DNA of 64,000 bases from Sinorhizobium psoraleae (GCF_013283645.1 NZ_JABEKV010000003.1:310001-374000); one strand, 5' to 3'. Positions 1 to 9,919 are shown, counted from the first letter of the stretch. Notes: generated by a model from the letters alone, not told the origin. A program made the numbers and translations.

Positions 1-663
1 CTCGAACCGGACCTTGCGGGCCGGTTCGACCGCGCGCTGTTCTTTCCCGAAGAAGCCCATCTCGATCCGCGAAAGGCAATGGACGGCCTTTATGCCGCGC
101 TCGTCGAGAGAGGCGTCCGCTTCCATCTCGGGAGCACCGACCTGCCGTCCGATACGTCCTTCTCGGCAGTGGTCGAATGCACAGGCGCGGCGGCGATCGC
201 CGCTACGCCCGGCCTCCGTGGTGTGCGGGGTGAGATGCTCTTTCTGGAAACATCTGAGATCAGCCTCTCAAGGCCTGTCCGCCTGCTTCATCCGCGGCAC
301 CCGCTCTATATCGTGCCGCGTGACAACCATCGTTTCATGGTCGGCGCGACCATGATCGAAACCGATGATGACGGACCGATCACCGCCCGCTCGGTAATGG
401 AGTTCCTGAACGCCGCTTACGCCGTACATCCTGCGTTCGGCGAGGCTCGCGTCGTGGAGATGGGCGTCGGTGTCCGGCCTGCCTTTGCAGACAACCTGCC
501 ACGCGTGCTCGACCGCGACGACGGCTTCGCGATCGCCGGCATGTACCGCCACGGCTTCTTGCTTGCGCCCGCCATGGCACGGCAGCTCGCAGAAAAGCTC
601 TGCGGAGCGGAACATCCGCCATTCTCCCCCAATCCTTCTTTCCGACAGGGAGCAAGCCAATGA
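1..663 (+). CDS. thiO: Glycine oxidase-type FAD protein ThiO, 3' part
   Basis: The reading frame is open from base 1, so the N-terminal FAD-binding half lies outside the window; 220 codons remain. The visible part matches the C-terminal half of ThiO/DadA-type FAD oxidases: an early HLDPRKAMDGLY segment (substrate domain) and a late GVRPAFADNLPRV...GMYRHGFLLAP segment that closes over FAD. ThiO oxidises glycine to dehydroglycine (iminoacetate) for thiazole synthesis. The stop overlaps the thiS start (ATGA), which with thiG and thiE gives the rhizobial order thiO-S-G-E. thiC and any TPP riboswitch would lie upstream, outside the window. Confidence 0.9.
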   Translation, partial: LEPDLAGRFDRALFFPEEAHLDPRKAMDGLYAALVERGVRFHLGSTDLPSDTSFSAVVECTGAAAIAATPGLRGVRGEMLFLETSEISLSRPVRLLHPRHPLYIVPRDNHRFMVGATMIETDDDGPITARSVMEFLNAAYAVHPAFGEARVVEMGVGVRPAFADNLPRVLDRDDGFAIAGMYRHGFLLAPAMARQLAEKLCGAEHPPFSPNPSFRQGASQ

Positions 664-857
664 CCTACATCGTCAACGGCGAGACCTTGGAGAGCAGCGC
701 AAAGACGCTGTCGGAGCTGCTGCTGGCGCTCGAATACGAGGGCGATTGGCTCGCAACCGCCGTCAACGGCGAACTCGTTCACCGGACCGAGAGAGCGCGC
801 CATCGGCTCAATGACCGCGACCGGATCGAAATTCTCTCGCCGATGAAGGGAGGCTGA
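660..857 (+). CDS. thiS: Thiamine biosynthesis sulfur carrier ThiS
   Basis: A 65-residue ubiquitin-fold protein ending in the diagnostic Gly-Gly (SPMKGG), the site that is adenylated by ThiF and converted to a thiocarboxylate. It donates sulfur to ThiG in thiazole formation. The start ATG overlaps the thiO stop and the gene ends 2 bp before thiG, so translation is probably coupled. Length and the C-terminal GG fit the family exactly. Confidence 0.95.
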   Translation: MTYIVNGETLESSAKTLSELLLALEYEGDWLATAVNGELVHRTERARHRLNDRDRIEILSPMKGG

Positions 858-859
858 AC

Positions 860-1633
860 ATGCTGACATTATACGGACAGGAACTCGGCTCGCGCATGCT
901 GCTCGGTACGGCGCGATACCCCTCCCCCGCCATCCTCGCCGATGCCGTTCGGCAGGCGGGCACCGAGGTCGTCACGGTATCGCTCCGACGTGAGACGGCC
1001 GGCGGCCGGCAGGGCGGCGCCTTCTTCGAACTCATTCGCGAGCTTGGTGTGCGCGTTTTGCCGAACACTGCCGGCTGCCACGCGGTGTCGGAAGCTGTGC
1101 TGACGGCGAAGATGGCGCGCGAGGTCTTCGGCACGAACTGGATCAAGCTGGAGGTCATCGGCCATCACGACACACTTCAGCCGGACGTCTTCGGGCTCGT
1201 CGAGGCGGCGCGCATCCTTGCCGGCGAAGGTTTTGAGGTCTTCCCCTATACGACCGACGATCTTGTCGTTGCCGAACGGCTGGTCGAGGCGGGCTGCAAG
1301 GTGCTGATGCCCTGGTGCGCGCCGATCGGCAGCGCCATGGGGCCGCAGAACATCGGGGCACTTAGAGCCATGCGCGCGCATTTTCCCGATGTGCCCCTGA
1401 TCGTCGATGCCGGCATCGGCCGGCCCTCGCATGCCACGACCGTAATGGAGCTCGGCTACGACGCGGTGCTGCTCAACACCGCCGTTGCCGGCGCGGGAAA
1501 GCCGGCGCTGATGGCCTCAGCCTTTGCGAAGGCGATCGATGCCGGCCGCGCCGCCTTCGAGGCGGGCATGCTCGAACCGCGCGACATGGCTGTTCCCTCG
1601 ACTCCCGTCATCGGAAAGGCAGTCTTCTCATGA
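860..1633 (+). CDS. thiG: Thiazole synthase ThiG
   Basis: A 257-residue TIM-barrel enzyme that joins 1-deoxy-xylulose-5-phosphate, dehydroglycine (from ThiO) and ThiS-thiocarboxylate sulfur into the thiazole phosphate of thiamine. The Schiff-base lysine is visible in the WIKLEVI motif at residue 96. The phosphate-binding [11 protein letters not shown] and late LLNTAVAGA motifs are also present. The start follows a GGGAGGCTGAAC ribosome site. The gene lies between thiS and thiE, overlapping thiE by 4 bp. Confidence 0.95.
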   Translation: MLTLYGQELGSRMLLGTARYPSPAILADAVRQAGTEVVTVSLRRETAGGRQGGAFFELIRELGVRVLPNTAGCHAVSEAVLTAKMAREVFGTNWIKLEVIGHHDTLQPDVFGLVEAARILAGEGFEVFPYTTDDLVVAERLVEAGCKVLMPWCAPIGSAMGPQNIGALRAMRAHFPDVPLIVDAGIGRPSHATTVMELGYDAVLLNTAVAGAGKPALMASAFAKAIDAGRAAFEAGMLEPRDMAVPSTPVIGKAVFS

Positions 1634-2235
1634 AGCTCGATCCCTTCTATCTCATCGTCGACAGTGCGGCCTGGATCGAGCGCCTCGTGCCGCTCGGCGT
1701 AAAGCTGGTGCAACTTCGGATCAAGGATCGCCCCGAACCGGATCTCAGAAGCGAGATCCGCCGCGCCAGGGGGGTCTGCGCCGCCCATGGCTGCCAGTTG
1801 ATCGTCAACGACTATTGGCAGATCGCAATCGAGGAAGGCTGCGACTTCGTTCATCTCGGTCAGGAGGACCTCGCCGGGGCCGATGTCGCGGCGATCCGCA
1901 CGGCCGGGCTCAAGCTCGGCCTCAGCACCCACGACGAAACCGAACTGGAAACCGCGCTCGCCGCCCAGCCTGACTATGTGGCGCTCGGGCCGATCTATCC
2001 GACGATCCTCAAGAAGATGAAATGGCAGCCGCAGGGACTTTCCCGCATTTCCGCCTGGCGCGAGCGCGTACGGCCGCTTCCGCTGGTCGCGATCGGCGGA
2101 TTGAACACCGACAGGCTCGAAGGCGTCTTCGCCCACGGAGCAGACAGTGCGGCCGTCGTCACCGACATCACGCTGAATGCCGACCCGGAAGGCCGGACGC
2201 GGGAATGGATCGAAAAGACCGCGCGCTGGCGCTGA
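1630..2235 (+). CDS. thiE: Thiamine phosphate synthase ThiE
   Basis: A 201-residue TIM-barrel protein that couples thiazole phosphate and HMP pyrophosphate to thiamine monophosphate. Family motifs are visible: VQLRIKD near residue 35, [10 protein letters not shown] near 63, HLGQEDL, the phosphate-binding GPIYPT, and the terminal AIGGLN...DSAAVVTDI. ThiE usually has about 210 residues. It overlaps the thiG stop (ATGA) and is the last gene of this thi operon. The next gene is on the opposite strand. Confidence 0.93.
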   Translation: MKLDPFYLIVDSAAWIERLVPLGVKLVQLRIKDRPEPDLRSEIRRARGVCAAHGCQLIVNDYWQIAIEEGCDFVHLGQEDLAGADVAAIRTAGLKLGLSTHDETELETALAAQPDYVALGPIYPTILKKMKWQPQGLSRISAWRERVRPLPLVAIGGLNTDRLEGVFAHGADSAAVVTDITLNADPEGRTREWIEKTARWR

Positions 2236-2268
2236 GCCCGACTACTGCATGAATCCTTAAATCAGAGA

Positions 2269-2577
2269 TCACGCCGCGCGATCTGCGCCTTCAGCGGAAG
2301 TCAGCTTCGGATTCTGAGCGTAAACCAGTCCAGGCTGGACGATCCATTCCCCAGTCTGGAGCGACTGGACATCGAAACGGCCTCGCTGGTCGCGCGGTGC
2401 AACACCGACGAACCGATACCGAAGCCCATCACCGTCGACGACAGTCTCGCGGATCGGACGGCCGGCGAGATGCCCGATGACTCGTCCTTCGAAGTGCACA
2501 TTCGCCAGGATGAAATACTCAATTGGCAGATTTCGGCTGGTCTTCCAGGTGATCCTGAAGCCATTCTTGATCTTCAT
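2269..2577 (-). CDS. Hypothetical protein, 102 aa
   Basis: I do not recognise this protein. It is 102 residues long, rich in charged and beta-forming residues, without a signal peptide or membrane segment (motif-like parts: ITWKTSRNLPIEYF, VVDGDGLRYRFVGV). Its third-position composition looks coding and no long ORF on the other strand competes with it. The start has only a weak AAGAGACG ribosome site just upstream. It lies tail-to-tail with thiE and stands alone. It could be a small conserved Sinorhizobium protein, but a spurious ORF is not excluded. Confidence 0.5.
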   Translation of the reverse strand: MKIKNGFRITWKTSRNLPIEYFILANVHFEGRVIGHLAGRPIRETVVDGDGLRYRFVGVAPRDQRGRFDVQSLQTGEWIVQPGLVYAQNPKLTSAEGADRAA

Positions 2578-3083
2578 CGTCTCTTAACTCACTGCAAACA
2601 TCGGCCGCCATGGTTGGCCGATACTCGCATCCGGGTCGGGCGAGCGGTCCCGCTTGACGCAACAACTATGGAATTCTGAAGGCAACGCTGCGTGAAAACG
2701 TTATCCCGTTCCATGTCACCTGACCCGAAGTCGCATAGGAAATCGATACGGAACTCATGCCAAAGACATAAGGAACGCATAAGTTCCCGGCATGCCTGTT
2801 CCGGTCACCTTCCTTTCGCGTGCCTATTCGGTAAGAGCGACCGTCTGGCGGACGCTTTTCCGCCTCATCCCTGTGCCTGTCACAGGGATCCAGCAGCGCC
2901 GCGTCTGCGGCGCGGAAGAGTCTTTTCAGACCAAGGACTTGGGCTGGCTGGATTCCTGTGACAAGCACAGGAATGAGGTTGGGAGGAGACGCTTTGCCGT
3001 GACCGCGACCGATGAGGTCGCGGATATGTTGGCGCGCTGACGGTCTTCCGTAAGCTATAGATTTGCCAAGATAGTTGCCCAAT
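2578..3083. other. Intergenic region with a RIME-like repeat
   Basis: About 500 bp between the small hypothetical gene and the adenylate cyclase gene. The short ORFs here have no ribosome sites and no recognisable products. The middle is occupied by the 113-bp palindromic repeat listed separately. I see nothing else that I can name. Confidence 0.6.
2866..2978. repeat. 113-bp palindromic repeat, copy 1 (RIME-like)
   Basis: Starts CATCCCTGTGCCTGTCACAG and ends CCTGTGACAAGCACAGGAAT plus GAGG; the two ends are inverted repeats, with a second palindrome (CGCCGCGTCTGCGGCG) inside. A copy of identical length with about six mismatches lies at 52848-52960 in the same orientation. The structure of two nested palindromes in an intergenic site resembles the Rhizobium-specific intergenic mosaic elements (RIME) described in rhizobia. 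That name is from memory. Confidence 0.8.
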
Positions 3084-4340
3084 CTAACATCTTGCAGCCG
3101 CGTCCGCCGGCGCGGAATTGCCGGAAAACGCGAAGACGTCGATCGGCTCGTCGAGCCCCCTTACCGGATAGGAGCCGAGATTTTCCAACTCGCCCTGGCA
3201 TTTCGCCATTTCGACGAAGGCCCTGGAGAGCAGGACGGGCCGCTTGATCACCTTCGTCAGGCTTTCGAGGCGGGAAGCGATGTTCACGGCCGGCCCGATC
3301 ACCGTGAAGTCGAGGCGTTTGCGTGAGCCTATATTGCCATACATCACGTCGCCCACATGGACGCCGATGCCGTAGCCGAGCGGTTCGTGGCCCTTTTTCA
3401 GGTTCTCCTCGTTCAGCCTGGCAAACGCCGCCTGTGCTTCGCCGATTGCGCTCAGAAGCTTGTTGCAGGCCATCGGGTCGCTCAGCGGGAAAATCGCCAG
3501 CAGGCCATCGCCCATGAACTTGAGTATCTCGCCGCCATGCCGCTCGATCGGTTCGCACATCGCGTCGAAATAGCCATTCAACAGCTCGATCACGTCGTCC
3601 CGCGGCCAGAGGTCGGACAGTTTCGTGAAGTCGCGGAGATCGCAGATCAGGATCGCGGCACCGACGGTCACCCCGCTGCCGCGCGTCGTCGCGCCGGCCA
3701 GGATCTGTTCGCTTGCATGCGGACCGACATAGGTTTCCAGAAGCGTCCGGGCGAAGCGGTTCTTCAATCTGATCTCGCTGACAAGCGCCAGTGCCGGCAG
3801 GAGATCGGCGAAGACTGCCATGTCGTCCTCGCTGAAGCCGCCCGGCCTGTCGCTTGCGAAGCTCACCGCATGCCGCTTGCCGAGCGTGTGCTCGACCGGC
3901 CAGATGAAATAGTCGGTAAGACCGCTGGCGCGCAGTTCGTCATAGAGGGGGTATTGCGGCCCCTCTGCCGCGGGGTCGTCGAGGTGCGCCCGCACCTCCG
4001 GCGCGCCGTTGTTGAACTCGTGCAGCGGACTGTTCAGATATTGCTCGGTATCCTCGATGCCGTATTCATAGGTCTGGAGCTCCGCCTCCGCCAGCCCTTT
4101 CCGCCAGAGGATGCGCGCGCCGATCCATTGCGGATGGTGGATCCTGAAATGAAGCGTCGCCCGCGCGACCGGCACGCCGGCCACCACCAGCCGTTCGCAC
4201 ATTTCCACGAAGATGTTGTCGATGAAACGCTCGCCGCGCGTCTCGTTGATCAGCCAGTCGAGGACTTTCCGCCCTCGCTTCGGCCGGGTTCCGTCGTCCT
4301 GGCGTGCCTCGGCGAGACCTGGATTCAATAGCGACTGCAT
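3084..4340 (-). CDS. Class III adenylate cyclase
   Basis: A 418-residue cytoplasmic protein that should make cAMP from ATP. The C-terminal class III catalytic domain (about 225-400) has all key residues: metal-binding Asp234 (LICDLRDFTKLSD) and Asp278 (FMGDG), adenine-selecting Lys274 and Asp344 (RLDFTVIG), and transition-state Asn353 and Arg357 (VNIASRLESL). The N-terminal part (about 25-200) looks like a GAF-type sensory domain with WPVEH and HAVSFASDRPGGF segments. Sinorhizobia carry many such cyclases, so no symbol is assigned. It stands alone, between the RIME-like repeat and the agp operon. Confidence 0.9.
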   Translation of the reverse strand: MQSLLNPGLAEARQDDGTRPKRGRKVLDWLINETRGERFIDNIFVEMCERLVVAGVPVARATLHFRIHHPQWIGARILWRKGLAEAELQTYEYGIEDTEQYLNSPLHEFNNGAPEVRAHLDDPAAEGPQYPLYDELRASGLTDYFIWPVEHTLGKRHAVSFASDRPGGFSEDDMAVFADLLPALALVSEIRLKNRFARTLLETYVGPHASEQILAGATTRGSGVTVGAAILICDLRDFTKLSDLWPRDDVIELLNGYFDAMCEPIERHGGEILKFMGDGLLAIFPLSDPMACNKLLSAIGEAQAAFARLNEENLKKGHEPLGYGIGVHVGDVMYGNIGSRKRLDFTVIGPAVNIASRLESLTKVIKRPVLLSRAFVEMAKCQGELENLGSYPVRGLDEPIDVFAFSGNSAPADAAARC

Positions 4341-4521
4341 TGCGACACTCCGTCATCGCCGGCAGCGACCTTGCGTCCTTTTGGATGCACACAGGCCGCT
4401 GTGGCATTTCCAATCGCCGCATGCTCCTCCCTCCAATCGACACCGATTTGAGCGAACATGCAGGATATACATTCGGGTAATGTGGCGCACCGCGGCACGA
4501 TTTTTAAGGGGCGGTTGTGGA

Positions 4522-4551
4522 AAAGCCCCGGAACGATTGTCCCGGGGCTTT
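4522..4551 (-). terminator. Rho-independent terminator after agaL2
   Basis: A perfect 10-bp stem (AAAGCCCCGG / CCGGGGCTTT) with a 10-nt loop starts 25 nt past the agaL2 stop. On the minus strand the stem ends in TTTT. It closes the agp operon and may also act on the other strand. Confidence 0.75.
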
Positions 4552-4576
4552 CTTGCCGCCTGACCGGGAGAAAAAA

Positions 4577-5950
4577 TCAGGCGGCCTGAACCTTTTTCGA
4601 AACACGCGCCCATTCCGGAATCCAGTCTCGGTGGGCTGCGAGCAGGTCGTCGACAAGCGACCAGATCTGATCGAGGTCGAGTTCGGCGGCCGTATGCGGA
4701 TCCATCATCGCCGCGTGATAGAGATGCTCGCGGTTCTCGGTGACAAGCGCCTGAACCGTCAGTTCTTGGACGTTGATGTTTGTGCGGATCAGCGCCGTGA
4801 GTTGCGGCGGCAGCGCGCCGATATAGGTCGGCTGGATGCCCGAGGCATCGACGAGACAGGGGACTTCCGCGGCGCAGTTTTCCGGAAGCGAGGTGATGCA
4901 GCCGTTGTTCCTGAGGTTGCCGTAGATGACTGAAGGTTCGCCGGTCCAGACCGAGTTCATGATCGATGAGGCATATTCATGGCTCTCGGCGACCTCGATC
5001 GTCTCGGCCTCCTTGTAGGCGGCCGCCTGCCCCTTCCAGCGCTCGATCTGCTCGATGCAGCGCTTCGGATATTCGTCGAGCGGAATGCCGAACTTTTCGA
5101 TAAGATCCGGGCGGCCGTCCTTGATGAAATAGGGCGTGTACTCGGCGAAATGCTCCGAACTCTCGGTAACGAAATAGCCAAGCCGCGTCAGCATCTCGTA
5201 GCGCACCTTGTTCGGGCAGCGCGGGTTCCAGTGGCTGGGCTTCGGGAAGCGCCCTTCGCGATAGCCGCGGATCAGATCCGGATAGAGATCGCGATAGCTG
5301 CCGTCCTTCTGGCGGTGCTCGAACTTGAGATAGAAGGCCATGTGGTTGATGCCGGCTGCACGGTAGCGGATTTCCTCGACCGGGATGTCGAGGTCGCGGG
5401 CAAGCTCGAAGGCCGTGCCCTGCACCGAATGGCAGAGGCCCACCTGCTTTATCGTCGGGTACTTTTCTGCGATCGCCCAGGTGTTGATCGCCATCGGGTT
5501 GACGTATTGCAACAGGATCGCCTCGGGGCAGACCTCAAGCATATCCTCGCAAATCTTCCAAAGGTGCGGCACTGTACGAAGGCCGCGCATGATGCCGCCG
5601 ACGCCGAGCGTGTCGGCGATCGTCTGGCGCAACCCGTATTTCTTCGGCACTTCGAAGTCGGTGACGGTGCAGGGCTCGTAACCGCCGATCTGGAAGGCGA
5701 CGACGACGAAATCCGCCCCTTCGAGCGCCTTCAACTGGTTCGAGTGCGTTTCGATCCTGGCTTTCACGCCGAGCGAGCGCACGAGCTTGCCGGCGACGAT
5801 CTCGCTTTCCGCGAGCCGCTCAGGGTTCACGTCCATCAGCGCGATGGTGGCGGCTGAAAGCGCCGGGCGCTGCAAGACGTCGCCGATGATGTTCTTCATG
5901 AAGACGGTGGAGCCGGCGCCGATGAAGGTGATCTTGGGTTGCCTGTTCAT
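4577..5950 (-). CDS. agaL2: GH4 alpha-galactosidase AgaL2
   Basis: A 457-residue glycoside hydrolase of family 4, which cleaves alpha-galactosides by an NAD+ and Mn2+ dependent redox-elimination mechanism in the cytoplasm. Seen: the Rossmann FIGAGSTVF loop (residues 9-17), Asn151 in QYVNPMA, and the metal-binding Cys173-His174 of GLCHSVQG. The start at 5950 is chosen because an AGAGGTA site lies 4 nt upstream; an ATG eight codons earlier overlaps the agpD stop but has a poorer site. It is the last gene of the agaL1-agpABCD-agaL2 operon, which in S. meliloti serves melibiose and raffinose use. It is distinct from AgaL1 in the same operon, so substrate preference may differ. Confidence 0.85.
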   Translation of the reverse strand: MNRQPKITFIGAGSTVFMKNIIGDVLQRPALSAATIALMDVNPERLAESEIVAGKLVRSLGVKARIETHSNQLKALEGADFVVVAFQIGGYEPCTVTDFEVPKKYGLRQTIADTLGVGGIMRGLRTVPHLWKICEDMLEVCPEAILLQYVNPMAINTWAIAEKYPTIKQVGLCHSVQGTAFELARDLDIPVEEIRYRAAGINHMAFYLKFEHRQKDGSYRDLYPDLIRGYREGRFPKPSHWNPRCPNKVRYEMLTRLGYFVTESSEHFAEYTPYFIKDGRPDLIEKFGIPLDEYPKRCIEQIERWKGQAAAYKEAETIEVAESHEYASSIMNSVWTGEPSVIYGNLRNNGCITSLPENCAAEVPCLVDASGIQPTYIGALPPQLTALIRTNINVQELTVQALVTENREHLYHAAMMDPHTAAELDLDQIWSLVDDLLAAHRDWIPEWARVSKKVQAA

Positions 5951-5970
5951 GGGATACCTCTGTTTGAAGG

Positions 5971-7641
5971 TCATGCGGCCACATCGAAGGCGGCCCGGAC
6001 GAGCCGTTCGGTGTAGGCGGTCTTGGGATTGGAAAGGATTTCGTTCACTGGCCCCTCTTCGACGATCTTGCCGTGCTGCATGACCACCACGCGATGGCAG
6101 AGCGCGCGCACGACCTTGAGGTCGTGGGAGATGAAGAGATAGCTCAGGCCCCGCTCGTCCTGGAGCTTGCGCAACAGGTCGATGATCTGGGCCTGCACCG
6201 AGAGATCCAGCGCCGAGGTCGGCTCGTCGAGCAGGATGAACTCCGGCTCCAGCGCGATCGCCCGTGCAATCGCGATGCGCTGGCGCTGGCCGCCGGAAAA
6301 TTCGTGCGGAAAGCGCGACAGGATATTGGCCGGCATCCCGGCGCTGACGAGCGCGTCCTCGACGCGCGCCAACCGGTCCTGCCGGTTCTCGCCGATGCCG
6401 TTGACGACGAGTCCTTCCTCGATGATCTGCCCGACCGACATGCGCGGGTTGAGCGAGGCGAACGGGTCCTGGAAGACGACCTGAATCCGCGAGCGAAGCG
6501 GCCGCATCGCCTTGCGGTCCTTGCCATGGATAGGCTGACCATCAAAGTAGATCTCGCCACTGTCGGTGTTGATGAGGCGGATCAGCGCCTGGCCGAAGGT
6601 GGTCTTGCCCGAGCCGGACTCGCCGACGAGACCGAGCGTTTCGTGCCGTCGCAGGTGGAGGTTCAGGCTGTCGACCGCGACGAGCTCCTTCAGCTCCGGC
6701 CTGAAGAAGCCGCCCTTCTTGAGCATGAAGGAGACGCGGACGCTGCGGCCGTCGAGCATGATCGGCGCATTGTCCGGCAGCGGATTGGCCGCGCCCGAAG
6801 GTTCGGACGCAAGCAGCCGGCGGGTGTAGGCGTGGAGCGGGTTGGCGAAGAGCGCGGCCGTCGTGTTGTGCTCCTTCACCTCGCCGTATTGCATGACGTA
6901 GACATAGTCCGAGAACTGCCGGACGACCGTCAGGTCGTGGGTGATCAGGATCACGGCCATGCCGAGTTCCTTCTGCAGCTTGCGGATCAGATTCAAGATC
7001 TGCGCCTGCACGGTAACGTCGAGCGCCGTCGTCGGCTCGTCGGCGATCAGTACGTCCGGGTCGTTGGCGAGCGCCATGGCGATCATCACGCGCTGGCGCT
7101 GGCCGCCGGAAAGCTGGTGCGGATATTGGTTCAGCCGCGCCTCCGGATCCGGTATCTGCACGTGTCGCAGGAGCTCCAGTGCCCGTTCGTTCGCCGCGCG
7201 ACGGCTCATCCGGCGATGGGCGCGGATCGCCTCAATGATCTGGCTGCCGATCGTGTAAACGGGATTGAGCGAACTCATCGGTTCCTGGAAGATCATCGAG
7301 ATCCGATCGCCGCGAAGCGCACGCCGCTGCTTTTTCGAGAACTTCAGGACGTCGCGGCCGTCATATTCTATGCGCGCCTGCGGAGCGATCGTCGCACGCT
7401 TGGACAAAAGCCCCATGACAGTCCGTGCCGTCACCGACTTTCCGGAGCCGGACTCTCCGACGATCGCCACCGTCTCGCCGCGGTAGAGCTGGAAGGAGAC
7501 GTCTTTCACCGCTTCGACGGTGCCATGCTCGACCTTGAAGGTGACCGCAACCTTGCGGGCATCGATGACCGGCCGCGTATCCTTGGTGTGGCGGTCGCGC
7601 CTTTCTTCAGGAGCCGGGGCAATAGTCTCTGTCGTCGCCAT
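5971..7641 (-). CDS. agpD: Alpha-galactoside ABC transporter, fused double ATPase AgpD
   Basis: A 556-residue protein made of two complete ABC ATPase domains, like a fusion of OppD and OppF. The first has Walker A GESGSGKS (62-69), LSGGQRQR and [11 protein letters not shown]. The second has [17 protein letters not shown] and [10 protein letters not shown]. It powers import through AgpB/AgpC of substrates bound by AgpA. The start at 7641 follows GAGGAGC and lies 11 bp after the agpC stop; a longer ORF start is discarded. The next gene, agaL2, follows 20 bp later. Confidence 0.88.
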   Translation of the reverse strand: MATTETIAPAPEERRDRHTKDTRPVIDARKVAVTFKVEHGTVEAVKDVSFQLYRGETVAIVGESGSGKSVTARTVMGLLSKRATIAPQARIEYDGRDVLKFSKKQRRALRGDRISMIFQEPMSSLNPVYTIGSQIIEAIRAHRRMSRRAANERALELLRHVQIPDPEARLNQYPHQLSGGQRQRVMIAMALANDPDVLIADEPTTALDVTVQAQILNLIRKLQKELGMAVILITHDLTVVRQFSDYVYVMQYGEVKEHNTTAALFANPLHAYTRRLLASEPSGAANPLPDNAPIMLDGRSVRVSFMLKKGGFFRPELKELVAVDSLNLHLRRHETLGLVGESGSGKTTFGQALIRLINTDSGEIYFDGQPIHGKDRKAMRPLRSRIQVVFQDPFASLNPRMSVGQIIEEGLVVNGIGENRQDRLARVEDALVSAGMPANILSRFPHEFSGGQRQRIAIARAIALEPEFILLDEPTSALDLSVQAQIIDLLRKLQDERGLSYLFISHDLKVVRALCHRVVVMQHGKIVEEGPVNEILSNPKTAYTERLVRAAFDVAA

Positions 7642-7652
7642 TGGCGTGCTCC

Positions 7653-8792
7653 TCAATAGGGGTCGATTGCGTCGCGCAGGCCATCACCGAGCGCGTTGAA
7701 GGCGAAGACGGTGACGAGCACGAAGGCGACGGGCGAGAGAATCCAGGGATAGGAACCGATCGCCGAGTAGTTCGCCGTGTCCTGCAACATCAGCCCCCAG
7801 GAGATCAGCGGCGGTTTCACCGCAAATCCGAGGAAGCCGAGGAAGGATTCGAGCAGCACGACCTGCGGGATCGACAGCGTCACCGCGACGATGACGTGGC
7901 TCATCACGTTCGGGAAGATATGCTGGAAGATGATGCGCCGGTCGGTCGCACCGATCGCGATCGCCGCGCGGACATAGTCGATCCGCGCGAGCGCCAGCGT
8001 CTTGCCGCGGACCTCACGCGACATCTGCGCCCAGCCGAGCGCCGACATCACGACGATGACAAAGGCGAGGAAGACGCTGGTCGGCGCTGTCACCGGGATC
8101 AGCGAGGCGAGCGCCAGATAGAGCGGCAGTTGCGGAAAGGCGAGCACGAGTTCGACAAAGCGCTGCACCCACGCGTCGAAGCGGCCGCCGAAATAGCCGG
8201 ATACCATGCCGACGGTCGTGCCGACCACGGTGACGATGAAGACGACGATGAGCGCGATCATCAGCGAGATGCGCGAGCCATGAAGAATGCGCGAGAGCAC
8301 GTCGCGGCCGAACTTGTCGGTGCCGAGGAAATGGACTGCCGTCCCGTCGACCGCGCCGAAAAGATGGCGCTCCGCCGGGATGAGCCCCAGAAGGCGGTAG
8401 GGCGCGCCCTTGACGAAAAAGCCGAGGATCTGCGGATTGTCGTAATCCGGGCCGATCACCGGTTGGAAGGTGATCGGATCGAGTTCTTCCGTCTCGCGCA
8501 CCGGATAGCTGCGCGGCGGGAAGACGAAATTGCCGTCCTTGTCGTGAAAGCTGATCGCCTGCGGCGGTGCAAAGCCTACGCCGGTCGCCTTCGGATCGAC
8601 GGGCGACAGGAAATCGGCGAAGAGCGCCATGAGAACCAGCAGGCTGACGAGGATCAGGCCGAGTAGACCGGTCCAGGACCGCTTGAGGCGGCGCCAGACG
8701 AGAGCCGAATAGCTTTCATTGTGGTGCTTTTCCTTCGGTTGCTCCTTCGGCTGCGTGGCAACCGGAATGGTGCTGTGCGCTTCCATGGTCAT
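7653..8792 (-). CDS. agpC: Alpha-galactoside ABC transporter permease AgpC
   Basis: A 379-residue inner-membrane permease of the OppC/DppC type. The N-terminus is a hydrophilic KEQPKEKHH stretch followed by a first membrane helix (WTGLLGLILVSLLVLMALFA). A large periplasmic loop follows (about residues 60-160), then the binding-protein-dependent transport domain with the DRRIIFQHIFPN coupling region. The start at 8792 overlaps the agpB stop (ATGA) and sits 8 nt behind a strong GGGAGGGG site. A second ATG two codons later is also possible. It pairs with AgpB to form the channel. Confidence 0.88.
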   Translation of the reverse strand: MTMEAHSTIPVATQPKEQPKEKHHNESYSALVWRRLKRSWTGLLGLILVSLLVLMALFADFLSPVDPKATGVGFAPPQAISFHDKDGNFVFPPRSYPVRETEELDPITFQPVIGPDYDNPQILGFFVKGAPYRLLGLIPAERHLFGAVDGTAVHFLGTDKFGRDVLSRILHGSRISLMIALIVVFIVTVVGTTVGMVSGYFGGRFDAWVQRFVELVLAFPQLPLYLALASLIPVTAPTSVFLAFVIVVMSALGWAQMSREVRGKTLALARIDYVRAAIAIGATDRRIIFQHIFPNVMSHVIVAVTLSIPQVVLLESFLGFLGFAVKPPLISWGLMLQDTANYSAIGSYPWILSPVAFVLVTVFAFNALGDGLRDAIDPY

Positions 8793-9802
8793 GCGTAGGC
8801 CCCCCCTCCCATGCGCACCCTCGGATCGAGCGCGGCAAGCAGCAGGTCGGCGATGATGTTGCCGACGATCAGCGTCGCCGACAGAACCAGCATGAAGGTG
8901 GCGGTCACATAGACGTCGCCCACCCACATCGAACCGACGATCGCCGGGCCGACGGTCGGCAGAGCGAAGATGATCGCCGTTTCGATCTCGCCGGTCAGCA
9001 TGTAGGGAAGCACGACACCCTGATACATGATCAGCGGATGCAGCGCGTTCGGAACGGCATGCCGCATGACGACGGCGCCCTCGCTCAGGCCCTTGGCGCG
9101 CGCCGTCTCGACATATTGCGCGTTCAGCGTGTCGAGCAGGTTACCGCGCATGACGCGCATGTTGTAGGCAAGCCCGCCGAAGGTCGCGATCGCAACGACC
9201 GGCCAGACATGCTTCACCAGATCGACGAACTTGTCCCACGACCAGGGGGCCCCGCCGTAGCGGGCGGAATTGAAGCTGTTGATCTCGCTGACATTGAAAT
9301 GGAAGACGAGGACATAGACGATAATCAGCGCCATCAGGAAGCGCGGCACCGTCATGCCGAGAAACGACACGGTCGAAAGCAGGCTATCGACCCAGGAATA
9401 TTGCCGCGTCGCGGCAAGGATGCCGAAGGATATGCCGATGATCGATGCCAGAAAGTGGCACACCAGCGCCAGCGCCAGCGTGCGCGGCAGGCGCTCGCCG
9501 ACGACGTCGGCAACCGGCTTGTTGTAATAAAGGCTGTGGCCGAAATCGCCTCGGGTCACGATGCCCGTCATCCAGTTGACGTACTGGATCGGCAACGGCT
9601 GATCGAGTCCGTGCTCCTTACGATAGGCCTGCGCCTGCGCGTCGGCTTCCTCGAAGGACGCCCCGCCCTGGTTGATCAGCTGCGAGCGGATGTAGTCGCT
9701 GTAGTCGCCGGGCGGCGCCTGGATGATGGCAAAGGTCGCCACGCTCAGGACAAGCAATACCGGAATGGCAGAGGCGATGCGGACAAGCAGAAACCTGAAC
9801 AT
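8789..9802 (-). CDS. agpB: Alpha-galactoside ABC transporter permease AgpB
   Basis: A 337-residue OppB/DppB-type permease. It begins MFRFLLVRIASAIPVLLVLS, the typical first helix, and contains APPGDYSDY and a C-terminal transport domain with RAKGLSEGAVVMRHAVPNAL as the ATPase-coupling loop. The start is set at 9802 because AGAAGGAAA lies 4 nt before it; the longer ORF has an unrelated arginine-rich lead. It is separated from agpA by a perfect hairpin (9879-9906) that probably lowers permease expression relative to the binding protein. Confidence 0.88.
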   Translation of the reverse strand: MFRFLLVRIASAIPVLLVLSVATFAIIQAPPGDYSDYIRSQLINQGGASFEEADAQAQAYRKEHGLDQPLPIQYVNWMTGIVTRGDFGHSLYYNKPVADVVGERLPRTLALALVCHFLASIIGISFGILAATRQYSWVDSLLSTVSFLGMTVPRFLMALIIVYVLVFHFNVSEINSFNSARYGGAPWSWDKFVDLVKHVWPVVAIATFGGLAYNMRVMRGNLLDTLNAQYVETARAKGLSEGAVVMRHAVPNALHPLIMYQGVVLPYMLTGEIETAIIFALPTVGPAIVGSMWVGDVYVTATFMLVLSATLIVGNIIADLLLAALDPRVRMGGGAYA

Positions 9803-9878
9803 GCCGTTTCCTTCTGTCGTTCTTCGCGCGGGACGCCGGTGTTTCGGGCGTCCCGGGCGCATTGAAAGGACGCTCATT

Positions 9879-9906
9879 CTTCCGGCTTCACGACTGAAGC
9901 CGGAAG
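9879..9906 (-). terminator. Intergenic hairpin between agpA and agpB
   Basis: A perfect 12-bp stem (CTTCCGGCTTCA / TGAAGCCGGAAG) with a 4-nt loop starts 13 nt past the agpA stop. There is no clear T run, so it is more likely an mRNA-stabilising or attenuating hairpin than a full terminator. Equivalent hairpins follow lacE and the third binding-protein gene of this window. Confidence 0.7.
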
Positions 9907-9919
9907 GATGGTTCGGGGC

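Noticed and set aside
5951..5974. Upstream ATG of agaL2 at 5974
   Set aside because: It overlaps the agpD stop, but the eight added residues precede the Rossmann strand and the ATG at 5950 has the better ribosome site. It cannot be fully excluded.
6073..7659. A 528-codon ORF opposite agpD
   Set aside because: Antisense shadow; agpD has all ABC ATPase motifs in the other strand.
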